A DNA stretch of 11,831 nt from contig DCHC01000050.1 of the NCBI GenBank assembly GCA_002314755.1, positions 51,816 to 63,646 of the forward strand. Reading direction: 5' to 3'. The stretch's first letter is position 1, and each line of letters starts with the position of its first letter. Below, in pieces: positions 1 through 7,416 of this stretch. A model generated the notes under the pieces. The model was not told where the DNA came from. It ran no database searches and saw only the letters and a list, made by a program, of their open reading frames with translations. Source of the DNA: Faecalibacterium sp. UBA1762 (GTDB lineage: Bacteria > Bacillota > Clostridia > Oscillospirales > Ruminococcaceae). The position numbers and the translations under genes were made by a program.

Positions 1-2561
1 TTGACCAAAAAACCACCTCCAAAAATCCCCGTTCCACCGTGGGTACTGTAACGGAGATTTATGATTACCTTCGTTTGCTATACGCCCGTATCGGGGTACC
101 CCACTGCCCGGTCTGCGGTAGGGAGATTCGCCAGCAGACGGTGGATGAGATGGTGGATGCCGTGTTGAAGCTGCCGGAGAAAATCCGTTTTCAAATTTTG
201 GCACCGGTGGTTCGCGGAAAAAAAGGACAGCACCAGAAGGTGCTGGAATCTGCCCGGCGGGCTGGCTATGTACGCGCTTGCATTGACGGCGAAATTATGG
301 ACCTGGATGAGGAAGTCGACCTTGCCAAAAACAACAAGCACAATATTGAAATTGTTATAGACCGATTGGTTGCCGGGCCGGATATGCGCAGCCGTTTGGC
401 GGACAGTCTGGAAACAGCACTCTCCCTTGCAGAGGGTCTGGTCTGGGTAGATGTCATCGGCGCAGAGCGGATGGAGTTCAGCCAGAACTATGCCTGCCCG
501 GAGCACGGAATCGGCATGGAGGAGCTTTCTCCTCGGATGTTTTCCTTCAACAATCCCTTCGGTGCCTGTGAAAAATGCACCGGCTTAGGGGTATTCATGC
601 GGGTGGATCCTCAGCTGATCATCCCCAATCCGGAGCTTTCCATTCGGGAAAAGGGCATCAAGGCCAGCGGCTGGTACTACGCCGAGGGCTCTATGTCTGA
701 GATGTACTACGAGGCTTTGGGCAAAGAGTACGGTTTTACTTTGGATACCCCGTTAAAGGATTTTTCCGACGAGGCCATGCAGGCCCTGTTATACGGCACC
801 GGTACAAGAAAGCTGGAGCTGCACCGGGAAAAGGAGTTTGGCTCTGCGCAGTACCGGGCAGAGTTTGAGGGAATTGTCAACAATCTGGAACGGCGGTTCC
901 GTGAGACAACCTCAAGCTGGATGCGGGACGAGATCGGACTGGTCATGTCCGGGGTGGAATGTCCCGATTGTAAAGGCGCCCGGTTAAAGCCCACCTCTTT
1001 GGCGGTGACGGTTGCGGATAAAACTATCCAGCAGTTTACTGAGATGAGTATCCGAGACGCTCGGGTATTTGCGGAGAATATGCCCCTAACCCCCCGACAG
1101 ATAACCATTGCCGAGCAGATACTGAAAGAGATTCGAAGCCGGTTGGCCTTTTTACAAAACGTCGGTCTGGATTACCTGACCCTTGCCCGCGCTTCCGCCA
1201 CCCTTTCCGGCGGCGAGAGTCAGCGTATCCGTTTGGCCACTCAGATCGGCTCTGCCCTGATGGGGGTTTTGTATGTGCTGGACGAGCCCAGTATCGGTTT
1301 GCACCAGCGGGATAACGATAAGCTGATTTCCACTTTGAAACGGCTGCGCGACTTGGGCAACACGGTCATTGTGGTAGAGCATGACGAGGATACCATTCGC
1401 AGTGCAGACTATGTGGTGGATATCGGCCCCGGCGCCGGTGTTAATGGCGGCCATGTGGTGGCCTGCGGAACGCCCCGGGATATCATGCAGTGCCGGGAAA
1501 GCATTACCGGCGATTATCTGAGCGGAAGAAAAAAGATCGAGGTGCCCAAAACCCGCAGAGAGGGAAACGGACATTATTTGACTGTGGTCAATGCCACCCA
1601 AAACAATCTGCAGCATGTGACGGCCAGTTTTCCTTTAGGCAAGTTTATCTGTGTTACCGGTATCAGCGGTAGCGGTAAATCCAGCCTGGTGAACGAGATA
1701 CTGTACAAGCAACTGGCACACGATCTGAACGGCGCAAAGGCCAGGGCGGGCTTCCACGACCGGATTGACGGCGTGGAATATTTGGATAAGGTGATTGGTA
1801 TTGATCAGTCCCCCATTGGCCGTACCCCGCGCTCCAACGCGGCAACCTATACCGGTGTATTCAACGATATCCGAACCCTGTTTGCGCAGACACAGGACGC
1901 CAAAATGCGTGGCTACGCTGCAGGCAGATTTTCCTTTAATACCAAAGGCGGTCGATGTGAGGCCTGCGAGGGAAACGGTATTATCACCATTGAAATGCAT
2001 TTTTTGCCGGATGTTTATGTCCCCTGCGAGGTATGTAAGGGTGCCCGCTACAACCGGGAGACCCTGGAGGTCAAATACAAGGACAAAACCATATACGATG
2101 TGCTGGAGATGACGGTGGATGAGGCACTGGTATTTTTCGCAAACATTCCTAAGATCCGCCGTAAGATACAGACACTGGCTGATGTGGGACTGGGATATAT
2201 CAAGCTGGGACAGTCGGCAACCACCCTTTCCGGCGGCGAAGCGCAGCGGGTCAAGCTTGCGCTTGAGTTGGCAAGGGTTTCCACCGGTCGTACCCTATAT
2301 GTGCTGGATGAGCCCACAACCGGCCTGCATACGGCGGATGTGCATAAGTTGGTACAGGTGCTGGAAAAGCTGGTGGATGCCGGCAATACCGTGCTGGTAA
2401 TTGAGCATAATTTGGATTTGATCAAACGGGCGGACCATATCATTGATATCGGGCCGGAAGGTGGCGACGCCGGCGGCAGAATTGTAGCGGAGGGCACCCC
2501 GGAACAGGTTGCTCAAAACCCTGCCAGCTATACCGGCCAATATCTGAAAAAGCTGCTATAA
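1..2561 (+). CDS. uvrA: Excinuclease ABC subunit A (UvrA), 5'-truncated by the window edge
   Basis: UvrA is the damage-sensing ATPase of nucleotide excision repair; its dimer loads UvrB on damaged DNA. The reading frame is open to the window edge: the first full codon is at 3 and reads DQKTTSKNPRSTVGTVTEIY, a conserved internal UvrA stretch, so the GTG at 39 is an internal valine and not a start. About 852 residues are present; compared with the ~940-residue family, some 85-90 N-terminal residues including the first Walker A are missing. Visible parts: zinc-module pairs at nt 495-506 (CPEH) and 567-578 (CEKC); first ABC signature LSGGESQ (nt 1203-1223) and Walker B VLDEPS (about 1275-1292); second Walker A GISGSGKS (1659-1682); C-terminal zinc finger CEAC...CEVC (about 1956-2040); second signature LSGGEAQ (2226-2246) and VLDEPTTGLH. 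The stop is TAA at 2559. miaB follows 53 nt later with no terminator visible between. Identity is certain; upstream regulation cannot be seen. Confidence 0.98.
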   Translation, partial: DQKTTSKNPRSTVGTVTEIYDYLRLLYARIGVPHCPVCGREIRQQTVDEMVDAVLKLPEKIRFQILAPVVRGKKGQHQKVLESARRAGYVRACIDGEIMDLDEEVDLAKNNKHNIEIVIDRLVAGPDMRSRLADSLETALSLAEGLVWVDVIGAERMEFSQNYACPEHGIGMEELSPRMFSFNNPFGACEKCTGLGVFMRVDPQLIIPNPELSIREKGIKASGWYYAEGSMSEMYYEALGKEYGFTLDTPLKDFSDEAMQALLYGTGTRKLELHREKEFGSAQYRAEFEGIVNNLERRFRETTSSWMRDEIGLVMSGVECPDCKGARLKPTSLAVTVADKTIQQFTEMSIRDARVFAENMPLTPRQITIAEQILKEIRSRLAFLQNVGLDYLTLARASATLSGGESQRIRLATQIGSALMGVLYVLDEPSIGLHQRDNDKLISTLKRLRDLGNTVIVVEHDEDTIRSADYVVDIGPGAGVNGGHVVACGTPRDIMQCRESITGDYLSGRKKIEVPKTRREGNGHYLTVVNATQNNLQHVTASFPLGKFICVTGISGSGKSSLVNEILYKQLAHDLNGAKARAGFHDRIDGVEYLDKVIGIDQSPIGRTPRSNAATYTGVFNDIRTLFAQTQDAKMRGYAAGRFSFNTKGGRCEACEGNGIITIEMHFLPDVYVPCEVCKGARYNRETLEVKYKDKTIYDVLEMTVDEALVFFANIPKIRRKIQTLADVGLGYIKLGQSATTLSGGEAQRVKLALELARVSTGRTLYVLDEPTTGLHTADVHKLVQVLEKLVDAGNTVLVIEHNLDLIKRADHIIDIGPEGGDAGGRIVAEGTPEQVAQNPASYTGQYLKKLL

Positions 2562-2596
2562 ACTGCAAGAGCTGCTGAAAATATATCTGTCAATCC

Positions 2597-2605
2597 AGAA
2601 AGGAA
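2597..2605 (+). promoter_or_regulatory. Ribosome binding site supporting the TTG start of miaB
   Basis: AGAAAGGAA lies 9 nt before TTG at 2615. No ATG or GTG in the same frame lies at a sensible distance, so this site supports the TTG start. Confidence 0.65.
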
Positions 2606-2614
2606 CCTTATATT

Positions 2615-4018
2615 TTGGAGTATATCAACTATCACCCCGATTTAGAGCTTGCCCGCCGCATTTTAGAGTATTATCCCACGACCCCAAGGGTGTATCTGCG
2701 CTCCTTTGGCTGCCAGCAGAATGTCAACGACGGTGAGCTGCTGCGGGGAGTACTTGCCGGTGTCGGTTTTGAAGGTACCGAGGATCAGGCCCAGGCGGAT
2801 CTGATCATTTTTAACACCTGTGCCGTGCGTGAGCATGCGGAACAGCGGGTGTTCGGCAACATCGGCGCTTTGAAAAAGCTGAAAGCGAAAAATCCACGGT
2901 TGACCATTGCGGTCTGTGGTTGTATGGTTCAGCAGAAGGAAGTGGTGGAAAAACTACGTGCCAGCTATCCCTTTGTGGATCTGACCTTTGGTCCTAATGA
3001 AATTGACCAGTTGCCTCAGCTGCTTTTTCAAAAGCTTTCCGGCGGCAGACGGGTCCTTTCTGACCCCAATGATCGAACGGATATTGTGGAAGAGCTGCCT
3101 GTGGTACGCGGCTCTGATTTTAAGGCGTTTTTGCCGATTATGTACGGGTGCGACAATTTCTGCAGCTACTGCATTGTGCCATATGTGCGCGGCAGAGAAC
3201 GCAGTCGTCGCCCGAAGGATATTCTGAGAGAGTTTTCCACTTTGGTACAGCAGGGTTATAAGGAAATCACCCTGCTGGGGCAAAATGTGAACTCCTACGG
3301 CAAGGGTTTGGAGGAAAAGGTGGATTTTTCCGATCTGTTGGAAATGCTCTGCCGGCTGCCGGGGGATTATATTCTGCGATTTATGACCTCTCATCCCAAG
3401 GATGCTACTCATAAGCTGATAGATACCATTGCTGCCCACCCGGAACACCTGGCACCCCATCTGCACCTGCCGGTGCAAAGCGGCAGTGATCCCATTTTGA
3501 AAGAGATGAACCGTCATTATACCCGGCAGCAATATTTGGAACTGATAGCGTATGCCCGCAAGACCATACCCGGCGTGACCTTTTCCAGCGACATCATTGT
3601 CGGTTTTCCAGGCGAAACGGCCGAGGATTTTTCTCAGACCTTAAGTCTGCTGAAAGAGGTCGGCTATATGCAGCTGTTCACCTTTATCTACTCCAAGCGG
3701 GGCGGAACCCGGGCAGCGACCCTGCCCGACCCCACCCCTTATGAGGAAAAGGCCGACCGCATCGCTGCCATTCAGCGCCAGCAGGAGAACATTCTGGAGC
3801 CGATGATGAAGGCCCGGATCGGTTCGGTACAGCGGGTTTTGGTGGAGAGCGCGGGCCGTACCGAAGGCACTCTTGCAGGCCGTATGGTCGACAATACGCT
3901 GGTGCAGTTTACCCTGCCGCAGGGTAAAACCCCAGCCGACCTGATAGGCAGCTTTGTGCGGGTAGCCATTACGGATGCACGGCTTTCCATGCTGCTTGGC
4001 GAGGTTGCCGACCAATAA
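2615..4018 (+). CDS. miaB: tRNA-2-methylthio-N6-dimethylallyladenosine synthase MiaB
   Basis: MiaB is a cytosolic radical-SAM methylthiotransferase that turns i6A37 of tRNAs reading UNN codons into ms2i6A37, using two [4Fe-4S] clusters. The 467-residue protein has the family order: the N-terminal UPF0004 domain with three cluster-binding cysteines at C33 (SFGCQQN), C69 (NTCAVRE) and C103 (CGCM); the radical-SAM motif CX3CX2C at C179, C183 and C186 (YGCDNFCSYC) followed by VPYVRGRERSR; and a C-terminal TRAM domain from about residue 398 to 462. NTCAVRE, PYVRGRERSR and the GQNVNSYG stretch fit MiaB better than the sister enzymes MtaB and RimO. The start is TTG, which keeps the usual short N-terminal tail before the first domain. 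The gene sits between uvrA and a RicA-like gene, as ymcB precedes ymcA in B. subtilis, and it works directly after MiaA, encoded about 5.5 kb downstream. Stop TAA at 4016. Confidence 0.97.
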   Translation: MEYINYHPDLELARRILEYYPTTPRVYLRSFGCQQNVNDGELLRGVLAGVGFEGTEDQAQADLIIFNTCAVREHAEQRVFGNIGALKKLKAKNPRLTIAVCGCMVQQKEVVEKLRASYPFVDLTFGPNEIDQLPQLLFQKLSGGRRVLSDPNDRTDIVEELPVVRGSDFKAFLPIMYGCDNFCSYCIVPYVRGRERSRRPKDILREFSTLVQQGYKEITLLGQNVNSYGKGLEEKVDFSDLLEMLCRLPGDYILRFMTSHPKDATHKLIDTIAAHPEHLAPHLHLPVQSGSDPILKEMNRHYTRQQYLELIAYARKTIPGVTFSSDIIVGFPGETAEDFSQTLSLLKEVGYMQLFTFIYSKRGGTRAATLPDPTPYEEKADRIAAIQRQQENILEPMMKARIGSVQRVLVESAGRTEGTLAGRMVDNTLVQFTLPQGKTPADLIGSFVRVAITDARLSMLLGEVADQ

Positions 4019-4030
4019 GTGAACGAAGGC

Positions 4031-4069
4031 TTTCCCCTTGAAATGTCAGGAACGGCATTGTCAAGGAAA
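4031..4069 (+). repeat. Imperfect dyad overlapping the -35 box of the ricA-like promoter
   Basis: TTTCC + TTGA (4031-4041, with two extra C) is the inverse complement of TCAAGGAAA (4061-4069). Inside it AATG (4042-4045) matches CATT (4056-4059), leaving one bulged G (4060) and a 10-nt loop, about 13 pairs in all. No T-run follows on either strand, so it is not a standard intrinsic terminator. The right arm covers the -35 hexamer at 4058-4063, so it could be an operator or a 3'-end hairpin of the uvrA-miaB transcript. The function is inference. Confidence 0.45.
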
Positions 4070-4086
4070 TGAAAAAATGTTATAAT
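4058..4086 (+). promoter_or_regulatory. SigmaA-type promoter with extended -10 for the ricA-like gene
   Basis: The -35 box TTGTCA (4058-4063; one mismatch to TTGACA) is separated by exactly 17 nt from a perfect -10 TATAAT (4081-4086), which is preceded by TGT, an extended -10 (TGn) element. Transcription should begin near 4092-4094 and give a leader of about 40 nt before ATG 4132. This is the clearest promoter in the window. It implies that the ricA-like gene, and perhaps mutS onwards, can be transcribed independently of uvrA-miaB. Confidence 0.82.
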
Positions 4087-4115
4087 CTTCAACGAATCCT
4101 TCCCGATAATAGACA

Positions 4116-4123
4116 TAAGGAGA
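4116..4123 (+). promoter_or_regulatory. Ribosome binding site that fixes the ricA-like start
   Basis: TAAGGAGA lies 8 nt before ATG 4132. An upstream in-frame ATG at 4069 lies within the promoter spacer and has no such site, so 4132 is the start. Confidence 0.85.
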
Positions 4124-4131
4124 AAAGAACA

Positions 4132-4536
4132 ATGGACGCGATTACGATGTTTAAACAGGCCGCCGCACAGTTGCAGCAGGAGGAAGCATACCTGTATTTT
4201 GCACATGCCCGCCAGCAAAATGATGATGACGCAGATCTGCAGGAAAAGATCGGTGCGTTTAATCTGGTGCGTATGGAGCTGCAACAGGCAATGGCAGGGG
4301 ATGAAGAACAATCTGCCAAGAGCGAAGAGCTGAACAACAAGCTGAGCGAAATGTATAACGAGATCATGGCTACCGATGCTATGAAAAATTATAACGAGGC
4401 AAAGCAGGGTATGGATGTGGTGATGAACTACATCAATGCCATCATCCAGGCTGCCATGAACGGGGAGGACCCCATGCAGGTGGAGGAACCCCAGGGCTGC
4501 ACGGGAGACTGCAGCAGCTGCGGGGGTTGTCACTAA
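4132..4536 (+). CDS. YlbF/YmcA (RicA-like) family protein with C-terminal cysteine cluster
   Basis: A 134-residue soluble protein, mostly helical by composition, of the YlbF/YmcA (Com_YlbF) family. In B. subtilis YmcA (RicA), YlbF (RicF) and YaaT (RicT) form a complex that carries [4Fe-4S] clusters and acts with RNase Y in mRNA processing, affecting biofilm, competence and sporulation. The family call rests on the helix pattern over residues 5-110 (LxxxEAYLYFAHARQQ..DADLQEKI..) and on position: it lies between miaB and mutS, exactly where ymcA lies. The C-terminus holds C123, C127, C130 and C133 (CX3CX2CX2C, then His and stop), a plausible metal or Fe-S site; the tail between it and the helices is acidic and probably flexible. 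The gene has its own extended -10 promoter and a strong RBS. Its last eight codons lie within a 49-bp tandem duplication. RicA versus RicF orthology cannot be settled from this gene alone, so no symbol is given. Confidence 0.82.
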   Translation: MDAITMFKQAAAQLQQEEAYLYFAHARQQNDDDADLQEKIGAFNLVRMELQQAMAGDEEQSAKSEELNNKLSEMYNEIMATDAMKNYNEAKQGMDVVMNYINAIIQAAMNGEDPMQVEEPQGCTGDCSSCGGCH

Positions 4537-4609
4537 GCAATATGTGATTCCGGCTGCTGTCAGCAGCTGCGGGGTTTGTCACTAAGCAATATGTGATTCC
4601 GGCTGCTGT
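4512..4609 (+). repeat. 49-bp tandem duplication with hairpin-forming units
   Basis: The 49 bases at 4512-4560 recur directly at 4561-4609 with one substitution (G4526 becomes T4575). Copy 1 contains the last codons and stop (TAA 4534-4536) of the ricA-like gene; copy 2 is non-coding but, in its own frame, still reads SSCGVCH-stop. Each unit starts with CAGCAGC and ends with GCTGCTG (plus T), so its ends are inverted repeats. The inner CGG/CCG and TCAC/GTGA add pairs around a loop that in copy 1 begins at the stop codon. No T-run follows, so a classical terminator is unlikely. Confidence 0.9.
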
Positions 4610-4746
4610 CGAACAGACGGTACGGTGCGTTCGGCAAGGCAATAACAAGTTTCTTTCTTTTTCTCAATCATCCGCAGGTACCGGACAGGTGCCGGTGGAT
4701 AATTGGCTATTCTAACCAATCAAAAGCGCAAGGCGGTGACCACTCT
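4610..4746 (+). other. Rest of the spacer before mutS: weak dyads, no convincing promoter
   Basis: This stretch holds CGAAC (4610-4614) facing GTTCG (4629-4633) across 14 nt, a pyrimidine run (about 4650-4665), ACCGG/CCGGT (4680-4684/4692-4696), and a better palindrome ATTGG-n-TA-nnn-TA-n-CCAAT (4702-4720). It ends with a strong RBS, AAGGCGGTG (4730-4738), 8 nt before the mutS ATG. I see no credible -35/-10 pair, so mutS may depend on the promoter at 4058. Confidence 0.5.
4702..4720 (+). promoter_or_regulatory. Operator-like palindrome upstream of mutS
   Basis: The arms ATTGG (4702-4706) and CCAAT (4716-4720), with the inner pair TA/TA, form a 19-bp palindrome with one mismatched pair and a 3-bp centre, 26 nt before the mutS start. 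It could bind a dimeric regulator or form a small hairpin just before the RBS. No known regulator site is recognised. Confidence 0.3.
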
Positions 4747-7365
4747 ATGGCGGCGGATTTATCCCCCATGATGGAACAGTATTTTAAAATAAAGGAGCAA
4801 CATAAAGACCACATCCTGTTTTTCAGGTTGGGGGATTTTTATGAGATGTTCTATGATGACGCGATACTTGCCTCCAAAGAGCTGGAACTGACCCTGACCG
4901 GCCGTGCCTGCGGGCAAGAGGAACGGGCACCCATGTGCGGGGTACCTTTTCATAGCTACGAAAGCTATGTGGCACGGTTAATAGCCAAGGGCTATAAGGT
5001 GGCGATCTGTGAGCAGACGGAGGACCCTGCCCTGGCAAAGGGCCTTGTCAGTCGGGATGTTATCCGGGTCATCACACCAGGAACGGTCATTGAAAGCTGC
5101 ATGCTGCGGGATGATAAGAACAACTATATCGCCAGCGTGTGGATGTCCCCGGAGGGTGACGGTGCTGTTTGCTTTGCCGATGTTTCCACCGGTGTGGTAC
5201 AGCTTACCGCTTTGCCCCGGGAGGACAGGCAGAACGCGCTGATTTCCGAACTGGGTAAATTCTGGCCCAGCGAGGTCATCTATAATTCCGCCGTGTTGGA
5301 TTTTACGCAGGTCGCTCTTTTTATGAAAAGGCAGCTTGGCTGCGCGGCGGAGCTGATGGATGACGAATGCTATTCCACCGAGACGGTGGAGCAAAACGTT
5401 CTGTCTCGGTTTGATGAGCAGCAGCTGCAGCGGGAGGGCATTACGGACAGTCTGCCATCCCTGTACGCGCTGGCAGGGTTACTGTGTTACCTGCAGGATA
5501 CCCAAAAGCACGGTTTGGAGCGGCTGCGCAGTGTTACTATCTACCACCGGGAGGAATATATGCAGCTGCCGGGTGCCGCACGCAGCAACCTGGAGCTGAC
5601 CGAAACCATGCGCGGCAGAGAGAAAAAGGGCACTCTGCTGTGGGTATTGGATAAAACCGTGACCGCCATGGGCAAACGCCTGATGCGTCGCACGGTTGAA
5701 CAGCCGCTGCTGCAGGTTGCGCAGATTAACCGCCGTTTGGACAGTGTTCAACAGCTTGCCGAAAACAATATAGCACGGGCGGATCTGTCAGAGGCGTTAA
5801 GCGGCGTTTTTGATATGGAGCGCTTGATGACCCGTGTGGTTTACGGCAGTGCCAGCCCCAAGGATATGCTTGCACTTGCCGAGACCTGCAGCCTTCTGCC
5901 TGCAATACATACGGCTATGAAAAGCTTTACCGCAGAGGAGCTGCAGGAGTTGTACGCCGCTGTGGATGAGCTTGAGGATGTCCGCAACCGGATTGAGGCA
6001 GCGGTAGACCCGGATTCTCCGGCTATTTTGAAGGACGGCGGTGTCATCCGTTCCGGCTTTAATGCCGAGGTGGATGAGCTGCGCAGTCTGATGAACGGCT
6101 CTAAAACCGTCCTTGCCCAGTTGGAGGCAGACCTGAGGAACCAGACCGGCATACCCAAGCTGAAGGTGGGCTTTAACAAGGTTTTCGGGTACTATATTGA
6201 GGTCAGCAATTCCTTTGTTTCTCAGGTGCCGGGTACCTTTATCCGCAAGCAGACCTTGACCGGCGGTGAAAGATATATCACCGAAGAGCTGAAGGTATTG
6301 GAAAGTAAGATACTGGGCGCGCATGAGCGGGTTTTGGTATTGGAGCATGAGCTGTTCCGCCAGCTGCTGGAGCAAACCACGGCAGAGCTGAACCGCATTC
6401 AGCGCACGGCTTCTGCCCTGGCAAGATTGGATGTGCTGACCAGTCTTGCCTCAGTTGCAGTAGAAAATAAGTATGTTCGTCCCATTGTGGATGACAGTGA
6501 TGAACTGTCTATTGTTGAGGGCAGACATCCGGTGGTGGAGAAAATTCTGTCCTCCAGCCGTTTTGTACCGAACGATACCCTGATGGATTGCAGGGACAAC
6601 CGGATGCTGATCCTGACCGGTCCCAATATGGCGGGTAAATCCACCTATATGCGCCAAACTGCCATTATTGCACTGATGGCACAGATCGGCAGCTTTGTCC
6701 CGGCAAAAAGCTGCCATGTGGGTGTGATAGACCGTATTTTTACCCGTGTGGGTGCTTCAGATGATCTGGCTGCGGGTCAGTCCACCTTTATGGTAGAGAT
6801 GAATGAGGTGGCGGAGATTCTGGAAAAAGCGACCGCGCACAGTCTGGTTATTTTGGATGAGATAGGAAGAGGAACCTCGACCTATGACGGTATGAGTATC
6901 GCCCGTGCAGTGGTGGAGCATATCGCTGATAAAGCTATTATTGGCTGTAAAACCATGTTTGCGACCCATTATCATGAGTTGACTGCGCTGGAACAGGAGC
7001 TTTCCGGTGTCAAAAATTATAACATCGCCGTGAAAAAGCGGGGCGACGATATTACCTTTTTACGGAGAATTGTCGCCGGTCCGGCGGATGACAGCTACGG
7101 TATCGAGGTGGCCAAGCTTGCCGGTGTACCGCAGCCGGTAATCAACCGGGCAAAGCAGGTTTTAAAGGCACTGGCTGCCTCCGCTCCGGATCTCGCTGGG
7201 GCGACACGCCAACTGACCTTTGATAATTTTGAACAGTTTCAGCCTGCGCAGGCAGATGAGGATACCGTAAAAAAGCTGCTGCAGTTGGATGTGGAGACCC
7301 TAGCGCCCATTGAGGCACTGAATTTCCTTTACCAGCTAAAGCAGGATATACAAGGCAGGCAGTAA
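4747..7365 (+). CDS. mutS: DNA mismatch repair protein MutS
   Basis: MutS recognises mispaired or short looped bases and, as an ATP-driven sliding clamp, recruits MutL. The 872-residue length fits MutS1 and not the shorter MutS2. The N-terminal mismatch-binding motif is GDFYEMF with F31 and E33, the wedge Phe and the Glu that contact the mismatch. Connector, lever and clamp domains fill the middle. The ATPase has Walker A GPNMAGKS (625-632), Walker B ILDEIGRGTS with D704 and E705, and the ATHYHE motif with H741. A short tail carries QLTF (822-825), a loose match to the beta-clamp-binding peptide QLSLF, and then the C-terminal helix LAPIEALNFLYQLKQ. The ATG at 4747 has the RBS AAGGCGGTG 8 nt upstream. 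mutL follows 51 nt after the TAA stop, so the two are very likely cotranscribed. All key residues are intact. Confidence 0.98.
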   Translation: MAADLSPMMEQYFKIKEQHKDHILFFRLGDFYEMFYDDAILASKELELTLTGRACGQEERAPMCGVPFHSYESYVARLIAKGYKVAICEQTEDPALAKGLVSRDVIRVITPGTVIESCMLRDDKNNYIASVWMSPEGDGAVCFADVSTGVVQLTALPREDRQNALISELGKFWPSEVIYNSAVLDFTQVALFMKRQLGCAAELMDDECYSTETVEQNVLSRFDEQQLQREGITDSLPSLYALAGLLCYLQDTQKHGLERLRSVTIYHREEYMQLPGAARSNLELTETMRGREKKGTLLWVLDKTVTAMGKRLMRRTVEQPLLQVAQINRRLDSVQQLAENNIARADLSEALSGVFDMERLMTRVVYGSASPKDMLALAETCSLLPAIHTAMKSFTAEELQELYAAVDELEDVRNRIEAAVDPDSPAILKDGGVIRSGFNAEVDELRSLMNGSKTVLAQLEADLRNQTGIPKLKVGFNKVFGYYIEVSNSFVSQVPGTFIRKQTLTGGERYITEELKVLESKILGAHERVLVLEHELFRQLLEQTTAELNRIQRTASALARLDVLTSLASVAVENKYVRPIVDDSDELSIVEGRHPVVEKILSSSRFVPNDTLMDCRDNRMLILTGPNMAGKSTYMRQTAIIALMAQIGSFVPAKSCHVGVIDRIFTRVGASDDLAAGQSTFMVEMNEVAEILEKATAHSLVILDEIGRGTSTYDGMSIARAVVEHIADKAIIGCKTMFATHYHELTALEQELSGVKNYNIAVKKRGDDITFLRRIVAGPADDSYGIEVAKLAGVPQPVINRAKQVLKALAASAPDLAGATRQLTFDNFEQFQPAQADEDTVKKLLQLDVETLAPIEALNFLYQLKQDIQGRQ

Positions 7366-7416
7366 GAGAATACGGATGCAGCCTCCGTCCGGACTTCCGT
7401 AAAGGAGAGAACCGAT

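Noticed and set aside
39..2561. GTG at 39 as the uvrA start
   Set aside because: The residues before it (DQKTTSKNPRST) are conserved internal UvrA sequence and the frame is open to the window edge.
4069..4131. Longer RicA-like protein starting at ATG 4069
   Set aside because: That ATG lies within the -35/-10 spacer, has no RBS, and the extra residues do not look like the family; ATG 4132 has a strong RBS.
3772..4533. 253-residue open frame on the minus strand covering the end of miaB and the RicA-like gene
   Set aside because: It opposes two well-supported genes and the promoter, has no RBS, and its Cys/His/Leu-rich translation resembles an antisense shadow.
4512..4610. CRISPR-like array
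   Set aside because: There are only two directly abutting copies with no spacers and no cas genes; it is a tandem duplication.
4610..4633. CGAAC...GTTCG as a LexA (SOS) box upstream of mutS
   Set aside because: The Bacillota LexA box has 4 bases between the halves (GAAC-N4-GTTC); here there are 14, so it is at most a weak hairpin.
4640..4670. Intrinsic terminator using the pyrimidine run before mutS
   Set aside because: The nearest hairpin (4610-4633) is weak and about 17 nt from the run, and the run is broken by C residues.
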